Shown here in pieces: positions 1 to 5,855 of a stretch of 18,340 nucleotides of DNA (the first letter of the stretch is position 1; every line of letters begins with the position of its first letter). The position numbers and the translations under genes are program-made. The notes beneath the pieces were generated by a model. That model saw only the letters and a list, made by a program, of their open reading frames with translations. It was not told the origin of the DNA and made no database searches. The DNA lies in assembly GCA_002297545.1 (NCBI GenBank), contig DBLZ01000038.1, forward strand, positions 1 to 18,340, read 5' to 3'. Source of the stretch: Prevotellaceae bacterium UBA711 (GTDB taxonomy: Bacteria > Bacteroidota > Bacteroidia > Bacteroidales > Bacteroidaceae).

Positions 1-8
1 TGCGGACG

Positions 9-43
9 AAAGAACCGGTTTTTGGAGTGCAAAGAACCGGTTT
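9..43. repeat. Two direct copies of a 13-bp sequence with a palindromic core
   Basis: AAAGAACCGGTTT occurs at 9-21 and again at 31-43, a 22-bp period, which is close to two helical turns. Each copy contains the perfect 8-bp palindrome AACCGGTT. The phasing would suit two copies of a dimeric regulator on one face of the DNA, or the tail of a longer repeat array lying to the left of the window. Only two copies are visible, so the role is unknown. Confidence 0.5.
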
Positions 44-128
44 GTTGATGGTGGGTGTCGTGGAGAGAGGGGCCGGGAGGCGTGGGATGATGAGGGGATT
101 GTCCCGGAGGACCGGGCATTGCCGTATT

Positions 129-153
129 GGGTGGGGGGACGGGAACATGTGGG
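129..153 (+). other. Canonical G-quadruplex motif
   Basis: Four G-runs occur on the + strand: 129-131, 133-138, 141-143 and 151-153, with loops of 1, 2 and 7 nt. This meets the usual G3+N1-7 rule. It lies about 130 nt upstream of the first gene. The rest of 1-268 is G-rich with no convincing coding sequence on either strand. Confidence 0.4.
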
Positions 154-268
154 CGAGGGCGAAGAAGATGGAATGCCGGGGAGGACAAGAGGATAGAATT
201 TAACCAACATTAACACGGCAAGTAGGCAAATAAACGGAGGGGGCGGTGGGCGAGCTGGCTTTTTTGCG

Positions 269-276
269 TATCTTTG
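269..276 (+). promoter_or_regulatory. Bacteroidota -7 promoter element
   Basis: TATCTTTG matches the TAnnTTTG -7 consensus read by the Bacteroidota primary sigma factor. No good -33 TTTG is seen at the usual spacing of about 19-20 bp. Transcription should start only a few bases before, or at, the ATG at 284, so the message would be leaderless or nearly so. Confidence 0.55.
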
Positions 277-283
277 CGTTGAG

Positions 284-829
284 ATGAGGCTGATGAGAAA
301 CCCCATAGTGTGGCTTTTGCGCGTGCGGCACCGCAACGGATACGGTGTGCACTCGCCTTTTGCCTTCGACTTTGTCACCAATGTGCTGTACAATGGCGAG
401 AGTTACTATGCCTATAAGGACATGGACAGCGCCCTGCACTGGTGGCAACGGGGGAGGGTGAGGAGCCTGCGCCGGCTGCTCTTCAGGTTGGCGAACTATC
501 GCAGGCCGAGGACCTTGTGCTGTCATGGGGTGGACGAGGAGACGGTGATGGCTCTGCATCGCGGCTGCCTGGGGATGAGGAACCTGGGGGTGTGGGACGA
601 GGACCGCGGTGTGGCCGACATGATAGTGACGGGGGAGAAGGATGACAGCGCCCTGAGGTATCTGGGGGAGGGAAGCATGGTGGTGCTGTGGAACCTGAGG
701 GGGCAGAGGCGGCTGTGGCAACGGCTGCAGGAGGACGGACGGGTGACGGTGACCTTTGACCTCTACGATGTGGGGGTGGCGTTTGCCCGCAGGGATTTGA
801 ACAGACAACATTATATCATAAACTGGTGA
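284..829 (+). CDS. Small conserved hypothetical protein, methyltransferase-like
   Basis: This 181-residue protein has no catalytic motif that I can name. Its N-terminus carries the pattern G-x-G-x-HSPFAFDFV (HSPF at residues 23-26). As I recall, this opens a group of Bacteroidota proteins annotated as SAM-dependent methyltransferases. The C-terminus, DLYDVG followed by LNRQHYIINW, also resembles the end of that group. The protein is short for a full methyltransferase and I see no clear glycine-rich SAM-binding loop, so it may be a reduced, non-catalytic relative. It is rich in Arg and Trp, with no signal peptide or membrane segment. The start at 284 follows a -7 element by 7 nt; an ATG at 293 is an alternative. 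Its TGA overlaps the GTG start of the adenosyltransferase, so the two are translationally coupled. The function is unknown. Confidence 0.75.
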   Translation: MRLMRNPIVWLLRVRHRNGYGVHSPFAFDFVTNVLYNGESYYAYKDMDSALHWWQRGRVRSLRRLLFRLANYRRPRTLCCHGVDEETVMALHRGCLGMRNLGVWDEDRGVADMIVTGEKDDSALRYLGEGSMVVLWNLRGQRRLWQRLQEDGRVTVTFDLYDVGVAFARRDLNRQHYIINW

Positions 830-1377
830 AGATATACACTCGAAAGGGAGACGAGGGCATGACCGACCTAGTGGGCGGTTGCCGCGCGAGAAAGGATTGT
901 GCAAGGCTGGAGGCCTATGGCACTGTGGATGAATTGAACAGCCACCTGGGGCTGCTGGCAGTGGCAGTGGACGATGAAATGGCGAGAAACTGCATCTACG
1001 GCTGCCAGGCGGTGCTGCTGTCCATGGGGGCGGTGCTGGCGACGGACGAGGAGGCCGGAGGACATACGCGCCAGGTGGTGACGGACGAGGATGTGGCCGC
1101 CCTGGAGCGGACGATAGACCTGTGGAGCGGGGAACTGCCCCCCTGGAGGGGCTTTGTGCTGCCGGGCGGTACGGAGGCGGCGTCTCGGGCACATGTGTGC
1201 CGCACGGTGTGCCGCAGGGCGGAGAGGCGCATTCTTGCTCTGGCACGGGAGGCCAAGGTGCCGGGTGAGGTGCTGCGGTATGTCAACAGGCTGAGCGATT
1301 TGCTCTATGTGTTGGCAGGGCGTATGAACTTTTTGGCAGGAAAAGAGGAAATTTTGTGGGAAAAGCGTAGAACGTAA
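826..1377 (+). CDS. PduO-type ATP:cob(I)alamin adenosyltransferase
   Basis: This cytosolic enzyme transfers the 5'-deoxyadenosyl group of ATP to cob(I)alamin to make adenosylcobalamin, the cofactor of enzymes such as methylmalonyl-CoA mutase. It is 183 residues, the usual length for the PduO/MMAB family. The N-terminal ATP-binding motif TRKGDEGMTDLVGG is at residues 5-18 and AYGTVDELNS at 30-39. The helix with H123, R126, R130, R131, E133 and R134 and the late NRLSD motif (154-158) are also family hallmarks. The family consensus after NRLSD usually continues to VLAR; here it reads VLAGR, so the arginine is shifted or replaced by Gly165. The GTG start at 826 overlaps the preceding stop (GTGA), implying coupled translation. 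No cobalamin biosynthesis or B12-dependent genes lie nearby. Confidence 0.93.
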   Translation: MKIYTRKGDEGMTDLVGGCRARKDCARLEAYGTVDELNSHLGLLAVAVDDEMARNCIYGCQAVLLSMGAVLATDEEAGGHTRQVVTDEDVAALERTIDLWSGELPPWRGFVLPGGTEAASRAHVCRTVCRRAERRILALAREAKVPGEVLRYVNRLSDLLYVLAGRMNFLAGKEEILWEKRRT

Positions 1378-1389
1378 GGATAATAGTAG

Positions 1390-1397
1390 TATCTTTG
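1390..1397 (+). promoter_or_regulatory. Possible -7 promoter element
   Basis: TATCTTTG followed by GCA matches the Bacteroidota -7 consensus, 12 nt after the adenosyltransferase stop. It could start a transcript for the small acidic protein at 1579, giving an unusually long leader of about 175 nt that contains the G-rich repeats. No -33 element is seen at normal spacing. Confidence 0.4.
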
Positions 1398-1462
1398 CAC
1401 GTCAAAATAGGGGGAGGATGGCCAGGCAACAGCGGGGAACGTGCTTACCCGGATGGGGCTGA

Positions 1463-1527
1463 GGGGGCTGATGTGCGGAGGGGGAGGGCTGCCCGGCTGA
1501 TGCTTGGGGGGGCTGATGTGCGGAGGG
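1463..1527. repeat. Direct 20-bp G-rich repeat
   Basis: GGGGGCTGATGTGCGGAGGG occurs exactly at 1463-1482 and again at 1508-1527, a 45-bp offset. Related fragments (GGGGCTGAGG just before, and GGCTGATG at about 1495-1502) lie around them. The stretch is non-coding, lies between the adenosyltransferase and the DUF2795 gene, and has several G-runs on the + strand. Confidence 0.7.
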
Positions 1528-1578
1528 ATGCCTCGGCGTGCCGAATGATTTGGAATAACAATAAAGTGGATATACGAT

Positions 1579-1800
1579 ATGTATTGGACATTGGAATTGG
1601 CCTCCAAACTGGAGGATGCGCCTTGGCCCGCAACCAAGGAGGAACTGATTGACTATGCCGTGAGAAGCGGCGCACCCCTGGAGGTTATAGAGAACCTGGA
1701 GGAGATAGAAGACGAGGGGGATGTCTACGAGACCATCGAGGACATCTGGCCGGACTACCCGCAGAAGGAGGACTTCCTGTGGGATGAGGAGGAGTATTGA
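1579..1800 (+). CDS. DUF2795 family small acidic protein
   Basis: This 73-residue protein has many Asp and Glu residues, especially in its second half, which ends DFLWDEEEY. It carries the pattern PWPATKEELIDYA followed by GAPLEVIENLEEIEDEG. I recognise this as the DUF2795 type, a short helical domain common as a stand-alone protein in Bacteroidales. The function is unknown. There is no signal peptide, metal site or membrane segment. The ATG at 1579 starts with the family-typical MYWTLELAS. It follows an A/T-rich leader without a Shine-Dalgarno sequence, as is usual in this phylum. It is not obviously an operon partner of the adenosyltransferase, since 201 nt with repeats separate them. Immediately downstream (4 bp after the stop) begins the inverted-repeat-bounded block. 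Confidence 0.85.
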   Translation: MYWTLELASKLEDAPWPATKEELIDYAVRSGAPLEVIENLEEIEDEGDVYETIEDIWPDYPQKEDFLWDEEEY

Positions 1801-1804
1801 TGGG

Positions 1805-2268
1805 CTTCGGGCTTGCGCCCTCAGCACAGACAACGGAGGGCTTGATGGCCCATGGATGGAAATTGCCGGCTTCTTGGGCTTGGGCTTTTTCGGCTCCGGC
1901 TTCTGTGCCTCGGTCTCTGCGGCTCGGTTCTGGGCTTGCTCCTTGCTCCCATTGGCTGCTTGGCCTCTGCTGCTCGGCTTTGGGCTTGCTCCCTGCTCCC
2001 ATTGGCTGCTTGGCCTCTGCTGCTTGGCTTTGGGTCTGCTCCCTGCTCTCTTTGGCTGCCTGGCCTCTGCGCTTGGTTTTGGGCCTGCTCCCTGCTCCCA
2101 TTGGCTGCCTTGGCCTATGCGCTTGGTTCTTGGCCTGCTCCTTGCTCCCCTTTGGCTGCTTGGCCTCTTTGGCTCAGCCTGGTGGCTGAGGTTGCTGTTT
2201 GCTTGTTTCTTTGTTTCACTTGTTCTTCGGCTCGTATTCGGCTTTGTGCTGAGGGCGTAAGACCGAAG
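1805..2268. mobile_element. Candidate non-autonomous element: 24-bp inverted repeats enclosing a tandem array
   Basis: The left arm at 1805-1828 and the reverse complement of the right arm at 2245-2268 share the pattern CTTCGG-n-CTT-n-CGCCCTCAGCACA. They match at 22 of 24 positions, 416 bp apart. Smaller fold-backs sit at the ends: GCCCTC (1817-1822) pairs with GAGGGC (1836-1841), and TCTTCGG (2224-2230) pairs with CCGAAGA (2263-2269). The block fills almost exactly the space between the DUF2795 stop (1800) and the transposase ATG (2285). RAYT transposases are known to sit beside REP sequences often arranged as inverted pairs, so this pair is a plausible substrate; that is inference. I see no convincing gene in 1801-2284. 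Confidence 0.5.
1931..2180. repeat. About five decayed tandem copies of a ~50-bp unit
   Basis: Units begin near 1931, 1981, 2031, 2080 and 2130, each starting TGGGCTTGCTCC or a variant and containing TTGGCTGCTTGGCCTCTG or a variant. The first two units are nearly identical; the later ones carry substitutions and 1-bp indels. A weaker relative may precede at about 1871-1930. The + strand is pyrimidine-biased (C, T and TGG-rich). The unit length is not a multiple of three, so the array stays open in several frames on both strands but encodes only low-complexity sequence. Confidence 0.8.
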
Positions 2269-2284
2269 ATGTAATCCACCCGCC

Positions 2285-3283
2285 ATGCAGCCCCCTCGCA
2301 AGCCACACTGCCCGCACAATAACCGCCGCGCCATCTTTCATGACTATCAGGCGCCTTGCAATTATATGATTACCATCAGCAAGGCCAAGGAATGCCCGCC
2401 GTTTTCCTGCCTTGTCGGGAACCCCAAGGCTTTGGACGAGGATCCGCCGCGTACGGTGCTGTCCTGTGTGGGGCGGATTATCGACGAACAGATACGCAGC
2501 ATCAATGCCATGCCACAGTTTGCCGTGTGCAACTATGTGGTGATGCCGGACCATGTGCATATCCTGTGGCATGTGGCCTGCAGGCTGCCCAAGGATGTGG
2601 GCTTCTATGTCGGGCTGTTCAAGGCGCGTTGCTCCAAGATATGGCGCGAACAGCAGGGAATGCCAATCGGCAGTGGTGAGCCTGTCTTCGCACCGAAGTA
2701 TAACGACAGGATAGCATATACCGAGGATCTGTTCCATAGGTTCCACAGGTACATCGCCGACAACCCGCGCCGCAGACTGATGGTGATGAGGTATCCGGAA
2801 CTGTTCGACCGCAGGCAGAGCGTGAGGATAAACGGCAGGGAGATGGATGTGTATGGCAATTTCCAGTTGCTCAGGCATCCGGTTATCTCTGCCGTCGTTG
2901 TGAGCAGTCGTTACACCGAGGAGGAACGCAGAGCCCATGAAAACGAATGGGACGAGACCATACGTGCCGGTGGAGTGCTGGTGTCGCCGTTCATCAGCAA
3001 GGCAGAGAAGAAGGTGATGCTCAGAGGCATGGAAGAGGGAGCATCCATTATACGCATCATTCCCGAAGGCATAGAGCAGAAGTACAAACCGTCGGGACGC
3101 GAATTCGACCTGTGCGCCGAAGGACGTTGCCTGCACATCGGTGCATTGCGTTCCTCGGCCCATAAGGCTGACCTGCATCGTGCGGTGTGCATGGAACTCA
3201 ACGATATGGCTCGCTGGCTTGCCGCCAATGCCGATAGCGGCATGGTGCTGGTGAGTAAAAATAATAATGTGTCCGGGCAATAA
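2285..3283 (+). CDS. REP-associated-type HUH/Y1 transposase with DprA/SLOG-like C-terminal domain
   Basis: This 332-residue protein has two parts. Residues ~20-170 match the Y1 transposase fold (IS200/RAYT). The HUH metal motif is in MPDHVHILW (His90, His92), and the nucleophile candidate is Tyr156 in RYIADNPRR, the position of the catalytic Tyr in RAYT proteins. Such enzymes nick and join single-stranded DNA at small hairpins. Residues ~200-325 are not part of the Y1 fold. The run VVVSSRYTEEER...GGVLVSPFISKAEKKVM...GASIIRIIPEG, followed by EGRCLHIG, resembles short DprA/SLOG Rossmann proteins from memory. It starts 16 bp after the right inverted repeat and ends 25 bp before porP. It is not tiny like IS200 TnpA and no TnpB/IscB gene accompanies it, which favours a RAYT-like domesticated role over a full insertion sequence. 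An ATG at 2366 (residue 28) is a less likely start. Confidence 0.85.
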   Translation: MQPPRKPHCPHNNRRAIFHDYQAPCNYMITISKAKECPPFSCLVGNPKALDEDPPRTVLSCVGRIIDEQIRSINAMPQFAVCNYVVMPDHVHILWHVACRLPKDVGFYVGLFKARCSKIWREQQGMPIGSGEPVFAPKYNDRIAYTEDLFHRFHRYIADNPRRRLMVMRYPELFDRRQSVRINGREMDVYGNFQLLRHPVISAVVVSSRYTEEERRAHENEWDETIRAGGVLVSPFISKAEKKVMLRGMEEGASIIRIIPEGIEQKYKPSGREFDLCAEGRCLHIGALRSSAHKADLHRAVCMELNDMARWLAANADSGMVLVSKNNNVSGQ

Positions 3284-3308
3284 ACACCCGGCATGGCGCG
3301 TTGTAATA

Positions 3309-4265
3309 ATGATGAAGAGGCTATTGTCGATACTTGCATGGATGCTTGCTCCCGCGTGGGCGTTGTGTCAGGACGATGTGGCCTTCACCAATTTCTGGTC
3401 GTTCCAGAGTTTCTACAATCCCGCAGCGGCGGGGCGTTCGGCCATGCTGGACGTGAAGGGAGCCTACAGGATGGAGATGCTGGGATTTGAGGATGCCGGC
3501 CAGACGATGCTGATACAGGGCGACATGCCCATGTTCTTCATGCCCAAGGCAGAGAGGCACGGCATGGGAGCCGGCTTCTTGAACGATAAGATAGGCCTTT
3601 TCTCCAATAAGCGCATGTGGTTGCAGTATGCCTACCACCATCCCTTGGGCAAGAAATATGTGCTGGGAGCCGGACTGAGATTGGCCTTGATTGCCAACTC
3701 CTTCAAGGGCGGTGACGTGGATCTGGGCGAAGGAAGCTCTGACGAGTACGTGCCCACGTCGGACGTCAACGGCACGGGTTTCGACCTGGACTTCGGCATT
3801 AGGTTTGAGCGCAGGGGCATTTGGTATGCCGGCGTCTCGGTGACACATCTGATGAGTCCCTCGGTGTCTATGGGTACCGACAAGCAGTTCCAGATGAAAA
3901 CCTCGCCCACGATATATGCCACGGGCGGATATGACCTGAGGATGCGCCGGAAGGAGTTCGCGCTGAAGACCGCCGCCATGTTCCGCACGGACATGCAGAA
4001 CTGGCGCGCCGATGTGGCCGCCCGTCTGTGTTACGACGGAGAGAAAGGCAAGATGTATGCCGGCGTCAGCTACAGCCCCACCATCAGCGTGGCATTGCTG
4101 CTGGGTATAGACTTCCACGGGGTGAACGTGGGCTACAGCTATGAGATGTACACCGGCGGCATAGCCATACAGAACGGCACGCACGAGATACACCTGGGAT
4201 ACCAGATGGAGATGAACCTGACGAAGAAGGGCAAGAACCGGCACCAGTCCGTGCGTTGGCTGTGA
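3309..4265 (+). CDS. porP: T9SS outer-membrane protein PorP (SprF family)
   Basis: This is the outer-membrane barrel component of the T9SS, which works with the PorK/PorN ring; PorP/SprF relatives also help tether surface proteins. I place the start at the tandem ATG ATG (3309/3312), because it gives a classic signal peptide, MMKRLLSILAWMLAPAWALC, with probable cleavage before Gln21. An upstream in-frame ATG at 3267 overlaps the transposase gene and would spoil the signal. The family signature FTNFWSFQSFYNPAAAG follows at about residues 26-42. The rest alternates short polar and aromatic segments as expected of beta strands, including repeated G-x-G-x-R/Y patterns. The length of 318 residues is normal. 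It is first gene of porPKLMN; no clear -7 element lies in the 25-nt gap before it. Confidence 0.93.
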   Translation: MMKRLLSILAWMLAPAWALCQDDVAFTNFWSFQSFYNPAAAGRSAMLDVKGAYRMEMLGFEDAGQTMLIQGDMPMFFMPKAERHGMGAGFLNDKIGLFSNKRMWLQYAYHHPLGKKYVLGAGLRLALIANSFKGGDVDLGEGSSDEYVPTSDVNGTGFDLDFGIRFERRGIWYAGVSVTHLMSPSVSMGTDKQFQMKTSPTIYATGGYDLRMRRKEFALKTAAMFRTDMQNWRADVAARLCYDGEKGKMYAGVSYSPTISVALLLGIDFHGVNVGYSYEMYTGGIAIQNGTHEIHLGYQMEMNLTKKGKNRHQSVRWL

Positions 4266-4331
4266 CCACGAGATATGCAGGGCCGCGGACGACGGCTTGA
4301 CCGAGGATAGACAATAAGGAACAAACGTAAT

Positions 4332-5789
4332 ATGATAGTGACAAAGAAATTACTGATGGCCGTGGGCATGCCCGTGTTGATGGGCATGGCCATGACATCT
4401 TGCATGGGTTCCCGCAGCAATGCCATGGCCAACGGAGGTGAACTGGTGGGCGTGAGAGGCTCGTCGGTCGGTGAAACCGCGCCTTTTGGCATGGTGGCCG
4501 TGAATAAGGGCAGCCTGAAGATAGGCCTGGAGGAGAACGATACATTGTGGGGCGTGGCCTTTCCGCGTCGCGACATCAGTGTGGACGGCTTCTGGATGGA
4601 CCAGCACGAGGTGAGCAACGCCAAGTACAGGCAGTTTGTCTTCTGGGTTCGCGACAGTATTATCCGCGAACGCTTGGCCGACCCTGCCTACGGAGGCGAT
4701 GAAACCTACAAAATAGAGGAGGACAAGTATGGCGAACCCGTGACGCCTCACCTCAACTGGAACAAGCCCATCCCCTCGCAGCGTAAGGCGACGGAGGACG
4801 AACTGCGCGCCATAGAAAGCGTCTATGTGACACATCCCATAGACGGCACGCGCATGCTGGACGCATCGCAGATGAACTACCGCTATGAGGTGTATGACTA
4901 TGCCATGGCGGCCAAGCGCAAGTATCGCATGAACCCGGAGGAACGCGACCTCAATACAGACATAGTGCCTGACGAGAACGAGGTGGTGATGATCTCCAAG
5001 GACACGGCCTGGATAGACGATGACGGCAAGATAGTGCGTCAGACCATCACGCGCCCATTGAGCGGACCGTGGGATTTCCTCAATACGTACATAGTGAACG
5101 TCTACCCCGACACCACATGCTGGGTGAACGACTTTGAGAATGCCGACAACGAACGTTACATGAAGCTCTACTTCTCGCACTCGGCATACGACGACTATCC
5201 CGTCGTGGGCGTCACCTGGGAGCAGGCCAATGCCTTCTGCGCATGGCGAACGGAAATGATGAACGTGGGCATGGGAGCCTATGCCAAGCATCTGCAACGC
5301 TACCGTCTGCCGTCCGAAGTGGAGTGGGAGTATGCTGCACGTGGCAAGGAAGGCACGCCATTCCCCTGGGAGTCCAAGGACGTGAAGAGCGACAAGGGAT
5401 GCTTCTATGCCAACTTCAAGCCCGACCGTGGCAACTACACCAAGGACGGGAGCCTGATAACATCGCGTTGCGGCATATTCAGCGCCAACAGCAACGGACT
5501 CTATGACATGGCCGGGAACGTGGCCGAATGGACCGGAACCGTCTACACCGAGGCCGGTGTGGAGGCCATGAGCGACATGAACCCCGAACTGAAGTACAAT
5601 GCAGCCATCGAGGATCCGTACCGCCTGAAGAAGAAATCGGTGCGCGGTGGCTCGTGGAAGGATCCCGAGAGCATGATACGTTCGGCCTGGCGCAGTTATG
5701 AGTACCAGAACCAGCCTCGCAGTTTCATAGGCTTCCGGTGTGTCAGGAGCATGGTGGCCGACAATGCCAGGCCGAGAGCCAAGAAATAG
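4332..5789 (+). CDS. porK: T9SS ring lipoprotein PorK (GldK)
   Basis: This is an outer-membrane lipoprotein that forms the large periplasmic T9SS ring with PorN. The N-terminus is a lipoprotein signal ending MAMTSC, so Cys24 should be acylated. The body is a formylglycine-generating-enzyme/SUMF1-like fold, recognised by GMVAVNKGSLKIG and FWMDQHEVSNAKYRQFV early, VVGVTWEQANAFCAW and YRLPSEVEWEYAARG in the middle, and GNVAEWTG, VRGGSWKDP and FIGFRCVRS at the end. GldK/PorK proteins use this fold structurally rather than as an enzyme. The ~120-residue segment between the early and middle motifs is a family feature. At 485 residues the length is typical. It follows porP by 66 nt and precedes porL by 66 nt, with A/T-rich leaders and no Shine-Dalgarno sequence. 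Confidence 0.95.
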   Translation: MIVTKKLLMAVGMPVLMGMAMTSCMGSRSNAMANGGELVGVRGSSVGETAPFGMVAVNKGSLKIGLEENDTLWGVAFPRRDISVDGFWMDQHEVSNAKYRQFVFWVRDSIIRERLADPAYGGDETYKIEEDKYGEPVTPHLNWNKPIPSQRKATEDELRAIESVYVTHPIDGTRMLDASQMNYRYEVYDYAMAAKRKYRMNPEERDLNTDIVPDENEVVMISKDTAWIDDDGKIVRQTITRPLSGPWDFLNTYIVNVYPDTTCWVNDFENADNERYMKLYFSHSAYDDYPVVGVTWEQANAFCAWRTEMMNVGMGAYAKHLQRYRLPSEVEWEYAARGKEGTPFPWESKDVKSDKGCFYANFKPDRGNYTKDGSLITSRCGIFSANSNGLYDMAGNVAEWTGTVYTEAGVEAMSDMNPELKYNAAIEDPYRLKKKSVRGGSWKDPESMIRSAWRSYEYQNQPRSFIGFRCVRSMVADNARPRAKK

Positions 5790-5855
5790 GCCCGCACCCC
5801 ATACCTTATATATAATACAGTAGCGATAATCAAACAACAAACACATATCACGATC

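Noticed and set aside
1931..2180. CRISPR array
   Set aside because: The copies are directly adjacent with no unique spacers, they decay, and no cas genes are present.
1721..2274. Three overlapping + strand open frames giving Leu/Ala/Cys/Trp-rich, membrane-like proteins
   Set aside because: All three arise from the same ~50-bp repeat in different frames, start inside or at the end of the DUF2795 gene and show no family features.
1402..2334. Long low-complexity open frame on the - strand across both repeat regions
   Set aside because: It runs antisense through the DUF2795 gene and is built of translated tandem repeats (Gln, Ser, Pro and Lys-rich). The same array is open in several other frames, so the openness comes from base composition.
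2285..3283. Complete IS200/IS605 insertion sequence
   Set aside because: No TnpB or IscB partner is present, the protein is about twice the length of IS200 TnpA, and no left and right end hairpins of that type were seen around the gene.
3267..3308. Upstream in-frame ATG for PorP overlapping the transposase gene
   Set aside because: It would place 14 polar residues before an otherwise ideal signal peptide beginning at the tandem ATG at 3309/3312.
4350..5846. 498-residue open frame on the - strand
   Set aside because: It is the antisense of porK, with His/Val-rich sequence and no recognisable motif.
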